A stretch of DNA of 64,000 nt from Streptomyces sp. 1222.5 (GTDB lineage Bacteria > Actinomycetota > Actinomycetes > Streptomycetales > Streptomycetaceae), in NCBI RefSeq assembly GCF_900105245.1, contig NZ_FNSZ01000001.1, positions 2,480,001 through 2,544,000 on the forward strand, in the 5' to 3' direction. Made by a program: the position numbers and the translations under genes. Each line of letters begins with the position of its first letter. Positions within the stretch are counted from its first letter, which is position 1. Below the pieces are notes generated by a model that ran no database searches, was not told the DNA's origin, and was given only the letters and a program-made list of their open reading frames with translations. Below, in pieces: positions 8,079 to 17,456 of this stretch.

Positions 8079-8834
8079 TCAGACGTTCACGCCGTGGTTG
8101 CGGAGATAGGCGATGGGGTCGACGTCCGAGCCGTAGTCGGGGCTCGTACGGGCCTCGAAGTGGAGGTGCGGGCCCGTGACGTTGCCGGTCGCGCCGGACA
8201 GACCGATCTGCTGGCCGGGGACGACCTTCTGGCCCACCGTGACGCCGATGGACGACAGGTGGCCGTACTGGGTGTACATGCCGTCGGCCATCCGGATCAC
8301 GATCTGGTTGCCGTACGCGCCGCCCCAGCCGGTGGAGACGACGGTGCCGGAACCGACCGCGTGGACGGACGTGCCGCTGGCCGCGTGGAAGTCGATACCG
8401 GTGTGGGAGCCGGAGGACCACAGCGAGCTGCTGGCCTTGTAGGCGGTGGACACGTAGGAGTGCACGATCGGGGCGACGAACGCGTTCAGGCGCTTGCGCT
8501 CGGCCTCACGGGCGGCGCGGGCCCTGGCCTCGCGCTCCTCCTTGACCTTGGCGGCGGCGGCCTTGGCGGCGGCCTCCTCGGCCGCCTGCTGCTCGGCGGC
8601 CTGCTTCTGGGCGTCCGCCTGCGCGCTGATCTGCTCCGCGACGTCGTCGCTGACGGTCACGACGGGCGTGAGGCCGGTCTGCTCCGCGGCGTTCTCGGCG
8701 GCGAGCGCCGGCGACGCGGCGAGGGTGCCGATGACACCCGTGGTGGTGAGGGCGGCGACACCGGCCGCCTGCGCGGTGGTGCGCTTGACCCGGCCGGGCT
8801 TGCGATGCTTCCCGGTGGCGCACATGAACGCCAT
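8079..8834 (-). CDS. Secreted M23 family peptidoglycan endopeptidase
   Basis: The 251-residue precursor starts with a basic Sec-type signal peptide (about residues 1-46, 'GVIGTLAASPALA' before the cut). A charged Ala/Glu/Lys coiled coil follows (about 60-115), then a C-terminal LytM/M23 domain. The zinc ligands are visible in 'GSHTGIDFH' and in 'GPHLHFEA'. These enzymes cut peptide cross-links in the cell wall during growth, sporulation or germination. The gene lies behind a c-di-AMP riboswitch, which agrees with the known link of c-di-AMP to wall hydrolases in actinobacteria. It appears monocistronic. Confidence 0.92.
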   Translation of the reverse strand: MAFMCATGKHRKPGRVKRTTAQAAGVAALTTTGVIGTLAASPALAAENAAEQTGLTPVVTVSDDVAEQISAQADAQKQAAEQQAAEEAAAKAAAAKVKEEREARARAAREAERKRLNAFVAPIVHSYVSTAYKASSSLWSSGSHTGIDFHAASGTSVHAVGSGTVVSTGWGGAYGNQIVIRMADGMYTQYGHLSSIGVTVGQKVVPGQQIGLSGATGNVTGPHLHFEARTSPDYGSDVDPIAYLRNHGVNV

Positions 8835-8861
8835 GAAGTGGCTGGTCCTTTCCTTCCTTCT

Positions 8862-9005
8862 CGCCTACCGGGTTAGCTGACGGGTTCGGAGCAGGAAGGT
8901 CTCCTACGGGCCCCCTCGCTCACGCGCGGGCGCCCGATTCACCCCAGGGACGATGGGTCCCCGGCTCCCCTGGCTCGCGCCGTACGGGGACTCGGCGATG
9001 ACTGT
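8862..9005 (-). promoter_or_regulatory. c-di-AMP riboswitch (ydaO/yuaA type)
   Basis: Read on the minus strand, this stretch carries the hallmarks of the ydaO motif in order: 'CGCCGAGTCC', 'GTACGGCGCGAGCC', 'GGGGACCC', 'TGGGGTGAATC', 'CCTTCCTGCTCCGAACCCGT' and the closing 'CAGCTAACCCGGTAGGCG'. It ends 28 bases before the start codon of the M23 peptidase gene. The class binds cyclic di-AMP and in bacteria is usually an OFF switch for wall hydrolases and ion transport genes. Exact ends are approximate. Confidence 0.9.
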
Positions 9006-9169
9006 CCGGTGCCGCGGGCGCGGCGTGGTGCGTGACGAACAGCCTGGACGAACCTACGGAAGCCCGCTTTCAATCCTCAAACGGATCCGGGCTTTTGTAG
9101 CGCATCCCACAGGGCAGACAGGCAACCTCCGCCCCAAATCGGGCATCTGGTGAAGCGAGTGGAACGGCG

Positions 9170-9203
9170 GGGGCCCTGACGACCCGTAGGTCGGCAGGGC
9201 CCC
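9170..9203 (-). terminator. Hairpin after the M16 peptidase operon
   Basis: Nine-base arms GGGGCCCTG (9170-9178) and CAGGGCCCC (9195-9203) lie 34 bases past the stop of the second M16 gene. There is no U tract, so this is a likely but unproven terminator. Confidence 0.5.
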
Positions 9204-9236
9204 ACGCACGCGTGCCGTGCTCCGCGGCAGCGGCCG

Positions 9237-10625
9237 CTATTCGGCCGTGACGACGGTGACTTCGCCGATGCCGAGCGCCTCGACCGGCGCCTTGATCCGG
9301 GAGGCGTCGCCGACGAGGACGGTCACCAGCCGGTCCACCGGGAAGGCGTTGACGACGGCCGCGGTCGCCTCGACCGTGCCCGTCGCGGCCAGCTGCCGGT
9401 ACAGCGTCGCCTGGAAGTCGTCGGGCAGGTGCTGCTCGACCTGGTCGGCCAGGGTGCTCGCGACGGCCGCCGCGGTCTCGTACTTCAGCGGCGCCACCCC
9501 GACGAGGTTCTGCACGGCGACGTCCCGCTCGGCGTCGGTCAGGCCCTCCGCCGCGAGGGTGCGCAGCACCTTCCACAGGTCGTCCAGCGCGGGACCGGTG
9601 TTCGGCGTGTCCACGGAGCCGCTGATGGCGAGCATCGAGGCACCGGTGCCGTCCGGGGCCGACCGCATGACCTGCCCGAACGCCCGTACCCCGTAGGTGT
9701 AGCCCTTCTCCTCGCGCAGCACGCGGTCCAGGCGGGAGGTGAGGGTGCCGCCGAGGCAGTAGGTGCCGAGGACCTGGGCGGGCCAGACCCGGTCGTGCCG
9801 GTCCGGGCCGACGCGCCCGATGAGCAGCTGCGTCTGCACGGCGCCCGGCCGGTCCACGATGACCACGCGGCCGGTGTCGTCGGCGGTCACCGGCGGCACC
9901 GGCCGCGGCTCGCCCGGCGTGCCGGTCCACGCGCCGAGGGTGTCGCCGAGCAGCTCCTCCAGGTCGGTGCCGGTGAGGTCGCCGACGACGACCACGGTGG
10001 CCGTGGCGGGGCGGACGTGCCGGTCGTAGAAGGCGCGTACGGACGCCGCGTCGATCTTCTCGACCGTCTCCTCGGTGCCCTGGCGCGGCCGGGACATGCG
10101 CGAGGTCACCGGGAACAGCTCCTTGGAGAGCTCCTTGGCGGCCCGGCGGGAGGGGTTGGCCAGCTCGTGCGGGATCTCGTCCAGGCGGTTGCGGACCAGC
10201 CGCTCGACCTCGCTCTCCGCGAAGGCGGGGGCGCGCAGGGCGTCGGCGAGCAGGCCGAGGCCCTTGGCCAGGCGGGAGGCCGGGACCTCCAGGCTGAGCC
10301 GGACCCCGGGGTGGTCGGCGTGCGCGTCGAGCGTGGCGCCCGCGCGCTCCAGCTCGGCGGCGTAGTCCTCGGCCGAGTGCTTGTCCGTGCCCTCGGAGAA
10401 GGCCCGCGCCATGATCGTGGCGACGCCGTCCAGGCCGGCGGGCTCGGCGTCCAGGGGTGCGTCCAGCATCACCTCGACGGCGACGACCTGCTGGCCGGGG
10501 CGGTGGCAGCGCAGCACGGTCAGGCCGTTGTCCAGCGTGCCGCGCTCGGGGGCCGGGAACGCCCACGGCTTGGCGTCGCCCGGCTGCGGCCGGGGGTGGA
10601 ACTCCATGGTGGCGAGCTCGGTCAC
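9237..10625 (-). CDS. M16 family metallopeptidase-like protein (inactive partner)
   Basis: The 462-residue protein has the tandem M16 fold ('LDNGLTVLRCHRPGQQVVAVEVML', later 'VVVVGDLTGTDLEELL') but lacks the HxxEH zinc motif. The matching segment reads 'LDGVATIMARAFSEGT'. It is therefore the non-catalytic half of a two-subunit M16 peptidase, like mitochondrial processing peptidase alpha or the partner of bacterial PqqL-type pairs. The GTG start at 10625 overlaps the previous stop as GTGA and has GAGGAG nine bases upstream, which shows tight translational coupling with the active subunit. An in-frame ATG at 10607 is the alternative start. Confidence 0.88.
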   Translation of the reverse strand: MTELATMEFHPRPQPGDAKPWAFPAPERGTLDNGLTVLRCHRPGQQVVAVEVMLDAPLDAEPAGLDGVATIMARAFSEGTDKHSAEDYAAELERAGATLDAHADHPGVRLSLEVPASRLAKGLGLLADALRAPAFAESEVERLVRNRLDEIPHELANPSRRAAKELSKELFPVTSRMSRPRQGTEETVEKIDAASVRAFYDRHVRPATATVVVVGDLTGTDLEELLGDTLGAWTGTPGEPRPVPPVTADDTGRVVIVDRPGAVQTQLLIGRVGPDRHDRVWPAQVLGTYCLGGTLTSRLDRVLREEKGYTYGVRAFGQVMRSAPDGTGASMLAISGSVDTPNTGPALDDLWKVLRTLAAEGLTDAERDVAVQNLVGVAPLKYETAAAVASTLADQVEQHLPDDFQATLYRQLAATGTVEATAAVVNAFPVDRLVTVLVGDASRIKAPVEALGIGEVTVVTAE

Positions 10626-12016
10626 TTGGCCGTCTCCTCGTTCTCGTTGCCGGCCTCTACGGTCGCTTCCTGTTCCGGGTCCTCGGGGACCTGGGCGTCC
10701 TCGACGGTCTCCGGGGACTTCGGCTCGTAGACGAGCACCGCGCGGTTGTCGGGCCGCAGCCGGGCCTTGGCGACCTCCTGGACCTCCTCGGGGGTGACCT
10801 CCAGTACGCGCTTGACGGCGGTGAGCGCGAGCTGCGGGTCGCCGAACAGGACGGCGTACCGGCACAGTTCGTCGGCGCGGCCGACGACCGTGCCGAGCCG
10901 GTCCAGCCACTCGCGCTCCAACTGGGCCTGGGCGCGCTCCATCTCCTCGGGCGTCGGGCCCTCCGCGGCGAACCGGGCCAGCTCCTCGTCGATGGCGGCC
11001 TCGATGACCGGCACCTCGACGTCACCGGAGGTCTTCACGTCAAGCCAGCCCATGGAGGGCGCCCCGGACAGCCGCAGGAGGCCGAAGCCGGCCGCGACGG
11101 CCGTACGGTCGCGGCGCACCAGCCGGTTGTACAGGCGGGAGGACTCGCCTCCGCCGAGGACGGTCAGGGCGAGGTCGGCCGCGTCGCACGCGCGCGTGCC
11201 GTCGTGGGGCAGCCGGTAGGCGGCCATCAGCGCACGCGCCGGGACCTCCTCCACGAGGACCTCGCGCTTCTGCCCGCCGATGATCTCCGGCAGCGAGCCG
11301 TCGCGGGGCTCGGGCTTGCCGTCGTGGGACGCGATGGAGCCGAAGTACCGCTCGATCCAGGCGAGGGTCTGCTGCGGGTCGATGTCGCCGACCACCGAGA
11401 GCACCGCGTTGTTCGGCGCGTAGTAGGTGCGGAAGAACTGGCGCGCGTCCTCCAGAGTGGCGGCGTCCAGGTCCGCCATCGAGCCGATCGGCGTGTGGTG
11501 GTACGGGTGGCCCTCGGGGTACGACAGCGCGGTCAGCTTCTCGAAGGCGGTGCCGTAGGGAACGTTGTCGTAGCGCTGGCGGCGCTCGTTCTTCACGACG
11601 TCCCGCTGGTTCTCCATCGAGTCGTCGTCCAGCGCGGCGAGCAGCGAGCCCATGCGGTCGGCCTCCAGCCAGAGGGCGAGCTCCAGCTGGTGGGCGGGCA
11701 TGGTCTCGAAGTAGTTGGTGCGCTCGAAGCTGGTGGTGCCGTTGAGCGAGCCGCCGGCGCCCTGCACCAGCTCGAAGTGGCCGTTGCCCTTGACCTGCGC
11801 CGAGCCCTGGAACATCAGGTGCTCGAAGAGGTGAGCCAGGCCGGTACGCCCCTTGACCTCGTGGCGGGACCCGACGTCGTACCAGAGGCAGACCGCCGCC
11901 ACCGGGGTCAGGTGGTCCTCGGAGAGCACCACGCGCAGACCGTTGGCCAGCCGGTGCTCGGTCGCTGTCAGGCCCCCGGAGCCTGCCTCGGCCGTGGTCG
12001 TGTGACCCATGGGCAT
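10622..12016 (-). CDS. M16 family zinc metallopeptidase (catalytic subunit)
   Basis: The 464-residue protein carries the inverted zincin motif HLFEH within 'GLAHLFEHLMFQGS', with the distal Glu expected about 75 residues later in the 'NYFETMPAHQLELALWLEADRM' region, then a second M16 domain ('VLSVVGDIDPQQTLAWIERYFG'). It degrades peptides or processes precursors; the substrate is unknown. ATG at 12016 has GAAGGGA six bases upstream. The frame continues upstream without a plausible start. It forms a coupled operon with the inactive M16 partner and is divergent from parC. Confidence 0.92.
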   Translation of the reverse strand: MPMGHTTTAEAGSGGLTATEHRLANGLRVVLSEDHLTPVAAVCLWYDVGSRHEVKGRTGLAHLFEHLMFQGSAQVKGNGHFELVQGAGGSLNGTTSFERTNYFETMPAHQLELALWLEADRMGSLLAALDDDSMENQRDVVKNERRQRYDNVPYGTAFEKLTALSYPEGHPYHHTPIGSMADLDAATLEDARQFFRTYYAPNNAVLSVVGDIDPQQTLAWIERYFGSIASHDGKPEPRDGSLPEIIGGQKREVLVEEVPARALMAAYRLPHDGTRACDAADLALTVLGGGESSRLYNRLVRRDRTAVAAGFGLLRLSGAPSMGWLDVKTSGDVEVPVIEAAIDEELARFAAEGPTPEEMERAQAQLEREWLDRLGTVVGRADELCRYAVLFGDPQLALTAVKRVLEVTPEEVQEVAKARLRPDNRAVLVYEPKSPETVEDAQVPEDPEQEATVEAGNENEETAK

Positions 12017-12332
12017 GTACGTCCCTTCGCGAGCGGAGGCGGTCGTCGAAACCGCGGTTTTCCTGCCGTTCCTGCCACTGTATGCAAAGCGTGCGGGGCC
12101 TCGGCGAAGTTCCCGCGGGACGTACGCCCACAGCGGATCGCGTAGCCTGCGTCCGGCCCCCTCCGGGCGTCTTCCGGCGCGGGGCGGGTGCGCGGAGACC
12201 GGGTCGCGGCCCGGGTTGTCAGTACCGCGGTCCACAATGGTCCGCGACAGATCCGTCAATCGCTTCAGCAAGAGCGAGCCGGAGGGTGCGCGCCCCTTCG
12301 GTGAGCGACCAGATCAGGAGGAGCCGGCAGCG
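12017..12332. other. Divergent promoter region between M16 operon and parC
   Basis: About 316 bases without a gene. It must carry promoters for both directions; I could not assign -10/-35 pairs with confidence. AGGAGGAG at about 12316-12323 is the parC ribosome binding site. Confidence 0.6.
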
Positions 12333-14792
12333 ATGGCCCGCCGCAGCACGAAGACCCCGCCGCCCGACGATTCGTTCGAGGAGAGGATCCTCGACATCGA
12401 CGTCGTGGACGAGATGCGTGGCTCCTACCTCGAGTACGCGTACTCGGTCATCTACTCGCGCGCCCTGCCGGACGCCCGTGACGGACTCAAGCCGGTGCAC
12501 CGCCGGATCGTCTACCAGATGAACGAGATGGGCCTGCGCCCCGACCGCTCGTACGTGAAGTGCGCGCGTGTCGTCGGCGAGGTCATGGGCAAGCTGCACC
12601 CGCACGGCGACGCGTCGATCTACGACGCCCTGGTCCGCATGGCGCAGCCCTTCTCCATGCGCGTGCCGCTGGTCGACGGCCACGGCAACTTCGGCTCGCT
12701 GGGCAACGACGACCCGCCGGCCGCCATGCGGTACACCGAGTGCCGCCAGGCCGAGGCGACGAGCCTGATGACCGAGTCGATCGACGAGGACACGGTCGAC
12801 TTCGCGCCCAACTACGACGGCCAGGAGCAGGAGCCGGTGGCGCTGCCGGCCGCCTTCCCGAACCTGCTGGTCAACGGCTCGTCGGGCATCGCGGTCGGCA
12901 TGGCGACGAACATGGCGCCGCACAACCTGCGCGAGGTCATCGCCGCCGCCCGCCATCTGATCCGGTTCCCGAACGCGGACCTGGACGCGCTGATGAAGCA
13001 CGTCCCGGGCCCCGACCTGCCCACCGGCGGCCGGATCGTGGGCCTGGACGGCATCCGGGACGCGTACGCGACCGGCCGCGGCACCTTCAAGATGCGCGCG
13101 ACGGTGGCGATCGAGACCGTCACCGCCCGCCGCAAGGGCCTGATCGTCACCGAGCTGCCGTTCACGGTCGGTCCCGAGAAGGTCATCGCGAAGATCAAGG
13201 ACCTGGTCAACTCGAAGAAGGTCCAGGGCATCGCCGACGTCAAGGACCTCACCGACCGCGCGCACGGCCTGCGCCTGGTCATCGAGATCAAGAACGGCTT
13301 CGTGCCCGAGGCGATCCTGGAGCAGCTGTACAAGCTGACGCCGATGGAGGAGTCCTTCGGCATCAACAACGTCGCCCTGGTCGACGGCCAGCCGCTCACC
13401 CTCGGGCTGAAGGAGCTGCTGGAGGTCTACCTCGACCACCGCTTCGACGTGGTCCGGCGCCGCAGCGAATTCCGCCGCACCAAGCGGCGCGACCGGCTCC
13501 ACCTGGTCGAGGGCCTGCTGACCGCGCTGGTAGACATCGACGAGGTCATCCGGCTCATCCGGTCCAGTGAGAACTCCGCGCAGGCCAAGGAGCGCCTGAT
13601 GCGGCGCTTCTCGCTGAGCGAGATCCAGACGCAGTACATCCTCGACACGCCGCTGCGCCGGCTCACCAAGTTCGACCGCATCGAGCTGGAGGCGGAGAAG
13701 GACAGGCTCATCTCGGAGATCGAGGAGCTGACCCGGATCCTGGAGTCCGACGCGGAACTGCGCAAGCTGGTCTCGGCCGAACTGGCCGCGGTGGCGAAGA
13801 AGTTCGGCACCGACCGGCGTACGGTCCTGCTGGAGGCGGGAGGCGCCCCGGCGGCGACCGTGCCGCTGCAGGTCGCCGACGACCCGTGCCGGGTACTGCT
13901 GTCCTCGACGGGTCTGCTGGCCCGTACGGCGACCGACGAGCCGTTCCCGGCGACGGCCGACGCGAAGCGCGTCAAGCACGACGTGATCGTCTCGGCGGTC
14001 CCGGCCACCGCGCGGGGCGAGATCGGCGCGGTGACCTCGACCGGCCGTCTGCTGCGGATCAACGTGGTCGACCTCCCGCAGCTGCCCGAGCAGGGGGCCG
14101 CGCCCAACCTCTCCGGAGGCGCGCCGCTGGCGGAGTTCGTCTCCCTGGAGGACGACGAGACGGTGGTCTGCCTGACCACGCTCGACGAGTCGTCCCCGGG
14201 TCTGGCGCTCGGCACCGAGCAGGGTGTCGTCAAGCGTGTGGTGCCCGACTACCCGTCCAACAAGGACGAGTTGGAGGTCATCACGCTCAAGGACGGTGAC
14301 CGGATCGTCGGCGCGGTGGAGCTGCGCACCGGCGAGGAGGACCTGGTGTTCATCACGGACGACGCGCAGCTGCTGCGGTTCCAGGCCTCCATCGTGCGCC
14401 CGCAGGGCCGTCCGGCGGGCGGTATGGCGGGCATCAAACTCACCGAGGGCGCCAAGGTCATCTCGTTCACGGCGGTCGACCCGGCGGCCGACGCGGTCGT
14501 CTTCACGGTGGCGGGCTCGCGCGGCACGCTGGACGACTCGGTGCAGACGACGGCCAAGCTGACGCCGTTCGACCAGTACCCGCGCAAGGGCCGGGCCACC
14601 GGCGGTGTGCGCTGCCAGCGGTTCCTGAAGGGCGAGGACTGCCTGTCGTTCGGCTGGGCGGGCCCGTCCCCGGCGCACGCGGCGCAGAAGAACGGCACCC
14701 CGGTCACGCTGCCGGAGACCGACCCGCGCCGGGACGGCTCGGGCACCTCGCTGCCGAAGACGGTCGCGGTGGCCGCTGGGCCGGTGCTCTAG
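12333..14792 (+). CDS. parC: DNA topoisomerase IV subunit A
   Basis: The 819-residue protein is a type IIA topoisomerase A subunit. It has the winged-helix breakage domain with catalytic Tyr124 in AAMRYTECR, the '[16 protein letters not shown]' and '[19 protein letters not shown]' quinolone-determining region, the coiled-coil tower, and C-terminal beta-pinwheel repeats ('[11 protein letters not shown]', '[13 protein letters not shown]'). With ParE it decatenates daughter chromosomes. The C-terminal pinwheel lacks a clear GyrA box (QxxGGKG), which supports ParC over GyrA. ATG at 12333 follows AGGAGGAG. The gene ends in TAG, two bases of which also belong to the opposite-strand stop of the CobW-type gene. 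Confidence 0.93.
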   Translation: MARRSTKTPPPDDSFEERILDIDVVDEMRGSYLEYAYSVIYSRALPDARDGLKPVHRRIVYQMNEMGLRPDRSYVKCARVVGEVMGKLHPHGDASIYDALVRMAQPFSMRVPLVDGHGNFGSLGNDDPPAAMRYTECRQAEATSLMTESIDEDTVDFAPNYDGQEQEPVALPAAFPNLLVNGSSGIAVGMATNMAPHNLREVIAAARHLIRFPNADLDALMKHVPGPDLPTGGRIVGLDGIRDAYATGRGTFKMRATVAIETVTARRKGLIVTELPFTVGPEKVIAKIKDLVNSKKVQGIADVKDLTDRAHGLRLVIEIKNGFVPEAILEQLYKLTPMEESFGINNVALVDGQPLTLGLKELLEVYLDHRFDVVRRRSEFRRTKRRDRLHLVEGLLTALVDIDEVIRLIRSSENSAQAKERLMRRFSLSEIQTQYILDTPLRRLTKFDRIELEAEKDRLISEIEELTRILESDAELRKLVSAELAAVAKKFGTDRRTVLLEAGGAPAATVPLQVADDPCRVLLSSTGLLARTATDEPFPATADAKRVKHDVIVSAVPATARGEIGAVTSTGRLLRINVVDLPQLPEQGAAPNLSGGAPLAEFVSLEDDETVVCLTTLDESSPGLALGTEQGVVKRVVPDYPSNKDELEVITLKDGDRIVGAVELRTGEEDLVFITDDAQLLRFQASIVRPQGRPAGGMAGIKLTEGAKVISFTAVDPAADAVVFTVAGSRGTLDDSVQTTAKLTPFDQYPRKGRATGGVRCQRFLKGEDCLSFGWAGPSPAHAAQKNGTPVTLPETDPRRDGSGTSLPKTVAVAAGPVL

Positions 14793-15889
14793 GCCTCGTC
14801 CGGCTCGTCCCTCCCGGCCGCGTACGGCTCGTCGCCGGGCTCCTCCTCGGAGCCCGGCACATAGCGCAGGACGCCCCACATGCCCTGCTCGTCGGCGTGC
14901 GGGGCGTCGTTCACGCACGCCTCCAGCTCCTTGTCCAGGGCTCCGGTGTCGATGCCTGAGCCGATCAGCACGAGCCGGGTGAGGCGGTCGTCGGCGGACG
15001 GCCAGGGCTCCGGACGGAAGCGCAGGAACCGGCCGACGGCGTGGACGGCGTACCGGTTGCGGGTGTCGTAGGGCCCGAAGTCGACGTACCCCTTGATGCG
15101 GTACAGCCCCTGCGGACGGCTGTCCAGGAACCGCATCAGCCGGCGGGGGTCCATGGGCGGGACGGAGACGAAGGACAGGCTGTCGTAGCCCGTGTGCAGA
15201 TGGTCCTCGTGGCCGTCGGCGCCGTGGTCGTGCAGGTCGTCGAAGGACAGCTGCCCGATGCGCTCCTCGCCGGGACGGCGGTCGAAGAGGAACTCGGGGT
15301 CGATACGGCCGTAGGTGGCGGGGACGACGGCGGCGCGGTCGGTGAGGGAGCGGACGAGGCCGAGGATCCGGCCGGCGTCGGGCGCCCGGTCGAGCTTGTT
15401 GACCACGACGAGGTCGGCGAGGGCGAGGTGCCGGTCGATCTCGGGGTGCGCGGCGCGGGTGCCGTCGAACTCGGCCGCGTCGACGACCTCGACGAGACCG
15501 CCGTAGACGATCCCGGGGTGTTCGCTGGCGAGCACCATCCGGACCAGTTCCTGCGGCTCGGCGAGCCCGCTGGCCTCGATGACGATGACGTCGATGCCGG
15601 CGCCGGGCGCGGCGAGCCGGTCCAGGTAGACGTCGAGTTCACCGGCGTCGACGGCGCAGCACAGACAGCCGTTGCCGAGTGAGACGGTGGAGTCGCCGAG
15701 GGCTCCGGCGACGGCCATGGCGTCGATCTCGATGGCACCGAAGTCGTTGACGATCGCCCCGATACGGCTGCCTCCGCTGCGGTGCAGCAGATGGTTGAGG
15801 AGCGTGGTCTTCCCGGATCCGAGAAAGCCGGCGAGTACGACGACCGGAATCTGCTGCGGGCGGCGGGCGTTGCCCTGACTGTTCCCCAA
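14789..15889 (-). CDS. COG0523 (CobW/P47K) GTPase, putative metallochaperone
   Basis: The 366-residue G3E GTPase has the P-loop GFLGSGKTT, a 'EIDAMAVAG' switch, the CxCC motif in 'GNGCLCCAV', 'EASGLAEP' and the guanine motif 'VVNKLD'. A His/Asp-rich loop ('DLHDHGADGHEDHLH') and a C-terminal CobW_C domain follow. Family members insert Zn, Co or Ni into client proteins; the metal here is unknown. The TTG at 15889 is preferred because AAAGAGG lies eight bases upstream. GTG at 15916 or ATG at 15961 are alternatives that would extend the N-terminus by 9 or 24 residues. Its stop codon overlaps parC's on the opposite strand. Confidence 0.87.
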   Translation of the reverse strand: MGNSQGNARRPQQIPVVVLAGFLGSGKTTLLNHLLHRSGGSRIGAIVNDFGAIEIDAMAVAGALGDSTVSLGNGCLCCAVDAGELDVYLDRLAAPGAGIDVIVIEASGLAEPQELVRMVLASEHPGIVYGGLVEVVDAAEFDGTRAAHPEIDRHLALADLVVVNKLDRAPDAGRILGLVRSLTDRAAVVPATYGRIDPEFLFDRRPGEERIGQLSFDDLHDHGADGHEDHLHTGYDSLSFVSVPPMDPRRLMRFLDSRPQGLYRIKGYVDFGPYDTRNRYAVHAVGRFLRFRPEPWPSADDRLTRLVLIGSGIDTGALDKELEACVNDAPHADEQGMWGVLRYVPGSEEEPGDEPYAAGRDEPDEA

Positions 15890-16250
15890 CGGGCGACCTC
15901 TTTCCAACGGTTCCACACGGATCCCACCCGGCCGCGCACACCGGCGCACGGTCCGGCGCACGGCTGAGGATCGACTGCGCGACCAGGATACGAGCGGGAA
16001 GAAACGCGGCGAAGTGAACGATTGTTAGCACGCTTTGCGGGGCAGACGTTGGACAGGGCACCGAGGTGTGCGACCCTGCTTCCCTCTGTGCGCCTCCTGG
16101 CCGCCTTCCCGCCGATCAGAGCCGCTCGGCACTCTGGGAGACGGCAAGCGCCGCCCTCCGCTCGCCGGTCCCCTGCTGTCGACCCACTGCGCACACCTGT
16201 CGACCCGCGTGCCGACGACCGACGGACGGCTGCCCGAATCGGGGGTTGAC
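15890..16250. other. Intergenic region upstream of COG0523 gene and DUF6082 gene
   Basis: About 360 bases with no convincing gene. It contains divergent promoters by position. GTGAACGATTGTTAGCAC at 16014-16031 is weakly palindromic, but it does not match the Zur box I know. Confidence 0.5.
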
Positions 16251-16835
16251 ATGGTCACACAGAGGACGGGGAACCGGGGGCTGAGCGCCGTCACGGCGGC
16301 TCTCGTCCTGTCGGTCACCGGCACCACGGCGTCGCTCCTCGCGTATCGCCGCACCGTGGAGACGCTTCTGCGGGCCAATGCCGAACTTCTGCGGCGACTG
16401 GATCTCGCCGAGGAGCAGCGCCGTGAAGCCGACCGGCGCGCGGCCCGGGTGGAGTACCAGCGCGATCACCGCAATCTGCTGCTGACCGCCGTGGCAGACC
16501 CGGACCTCCTGCCAGTGCTGGACGCCTTCGAACGCAGCCTGCCGGCGCAGGAGCAGAAGCAGTACCTGTTCGCCAACACCCTGTACGTCCATGCGCTGCA
16601 CGGCTACCGAGTAGGCCTGCTGAACCGCAGCGAGCTCCTCGGTCATGTGCGTGTGCTTTTCCAGAGTGCGACCGTGCGGGCCTACTGGGAGGCCACACGG
16701 CACCACAGGGCGAGTCTTCCCTACGACTCCGAGGAGGCGGAGCTCGGCCGCATGACGGATGACCTGCTCGCCGAATTGGACGACGCGGACACGGACGAGT
16801 GGTGGGTAGTGGGCGACGGAGGGCCCGAGGACTGA
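16251..16835 (+). CDS. DUF6082 family membrane-anchored protein
   Basis: The 194-residue protein belongs to the Streptomyces-centred DUF6082 family. A single N-terminal membrane segment (about residues 12-32, 'AVTAALVLSVTGTTASLLAY') is followed by a cytosolic helical part rich in Arg and Glu. The part contains the family signature around 'NLLLTAVADPDLLPVLD', 'FANTLYVHALHGYRVG' and 'ATVRAYWEATRHHRASL'. Function is unknown. ATG at 16251 has GGGGG eight bases upstream. No operon partner is visible: the next gene is over 300 bases away. Confidence 0.75.
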   Translation: MVTQRTGNRGLSAVTAALVLSVTGTTASLLAYRRTVETLLRANAELLRRLDLAEEQRREADRRAARVEYQRDHRNLLLTAVADPDLLPVLDAFERSLPAQEQKQYLFANTLYVHALHGYRVGLLNRSELLGHVRVLFQSATVRAYWEATRHHRASLPYDSEEAELGRMTDDLLAELDDADTDEWWVVGDGGPED

Positions 16836-17157
16836 CGGGCCGTCGAAGGGGCGACGGCGGGACCCGAGCAGTGCCCCGAACGTTGTCGCACCATGGGGAC
16901 CACGTCCGCGCGCGATACGCCACGGGACGACACGCGCGGTGCGCGTGGGAGCCGTGTGCAACGGATTCACTCACTCGGACACCGTGCTCCGCGCCCCATC
17001 GACGATCATCGCGGGTAGGTTGGCCCCCGCCTGCCGTGGCGCGTACCCCGACGACCCGGCGGGCTACACGTCGTTGCCACCCCCGGAACCCACCCCTGTC
17101 GCCGGCGGCCGGCACGCAGACCGCCACTGACCGACCCAAGCAAGGACCGGGATCCGC
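16836..17157. other. Gap before the 78-residue protein gene
   Basis: 322 bases without a gene. TAGGTT at 17016-17021 resembles a Streptomyces -10 element and would serve the downstream small gene; the matching -35 is not clear. Confidence 0.4.
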
Positions 17158-17394
17158 GTGAAGATCGTGCGCCGTATCGGTGCGTCACCTCGTGAAAGAG
17201 GGAGCGTGTCCGGGCAGACCTGCCCGGACATCTTCGAACTGCAGAACGGAGACTTCGCCGTGATCGGCACGGACCGCACGGCGGAGCTCGACGCCGAGCT
17301 CCCCTCCGACGCGGCCCGCGCCGACTACGAGCGCATCGTGGTGATCACCCGCGACACGCTCCTGCGCGCGAAGGCGGACATCCCGGACGCCTAG
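17158..17394 (+). CDS. Small conserved hypothetical protein
   Basis: This 78-residue protein begins with GTG and has AAGGA about 11 bases upstream. It contains a 'CPDIFELQNGDFAVIGTDRT' segment followed by 'VVITRDTLLRAKADIPD'. I recognise it as a type of small Streptomyces protein found in many genomes, but I know no function. The composition is soluble, with a single Cys and an acidic C-terminus. Similar short proteins often sit beside Streptomyces regulator genes, but none is adjacent here. It converges on a citrate synthase gene. Confidence 0.7.
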   Translation: MKIVRRIGASPRERGSVSGQTCPDIFELQNGDFAVIGTDRTAELDAELPSDAARADYERIVVITRDTLLRAKADIPDA

Positions 17395-17456
17395 CACGGC
17401 CGTCGGCCCGGTGCCGGGGCGGCACCGGGCCCGCCCACGGGGCGCCCGAACCGGAC

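Larger units (their letters stand above)
8835..9236. other. Non-coding gap between M23 and M16 genes
   Basis: No gene is seen. The gap holds the c-di-AMP riboswitch (8862-9005), the expected promoter of the M23 gene at about 9010-9150 on the minus strand, and the M16 hairpin at 9170-9203. Confidence 0.7.

Noticed and set aside
9060..9094. Hairpin AAGCCCG/CGGGCTT with a following TTTT on the plus strand
   Set aside because: No plus-strand gene ends nearby, the loop is 21 bases, and the site lies in the expected promoter area of the M23 gene; probably chance.
16014..16031. Possible Zur box before the COG0523 GTPase gene
   Set aside because: GTGAACGATTGTTAGCAC is only weakly palindromic and does not match the Streptomyces Zur consensus with AT-rich arms around a central base.
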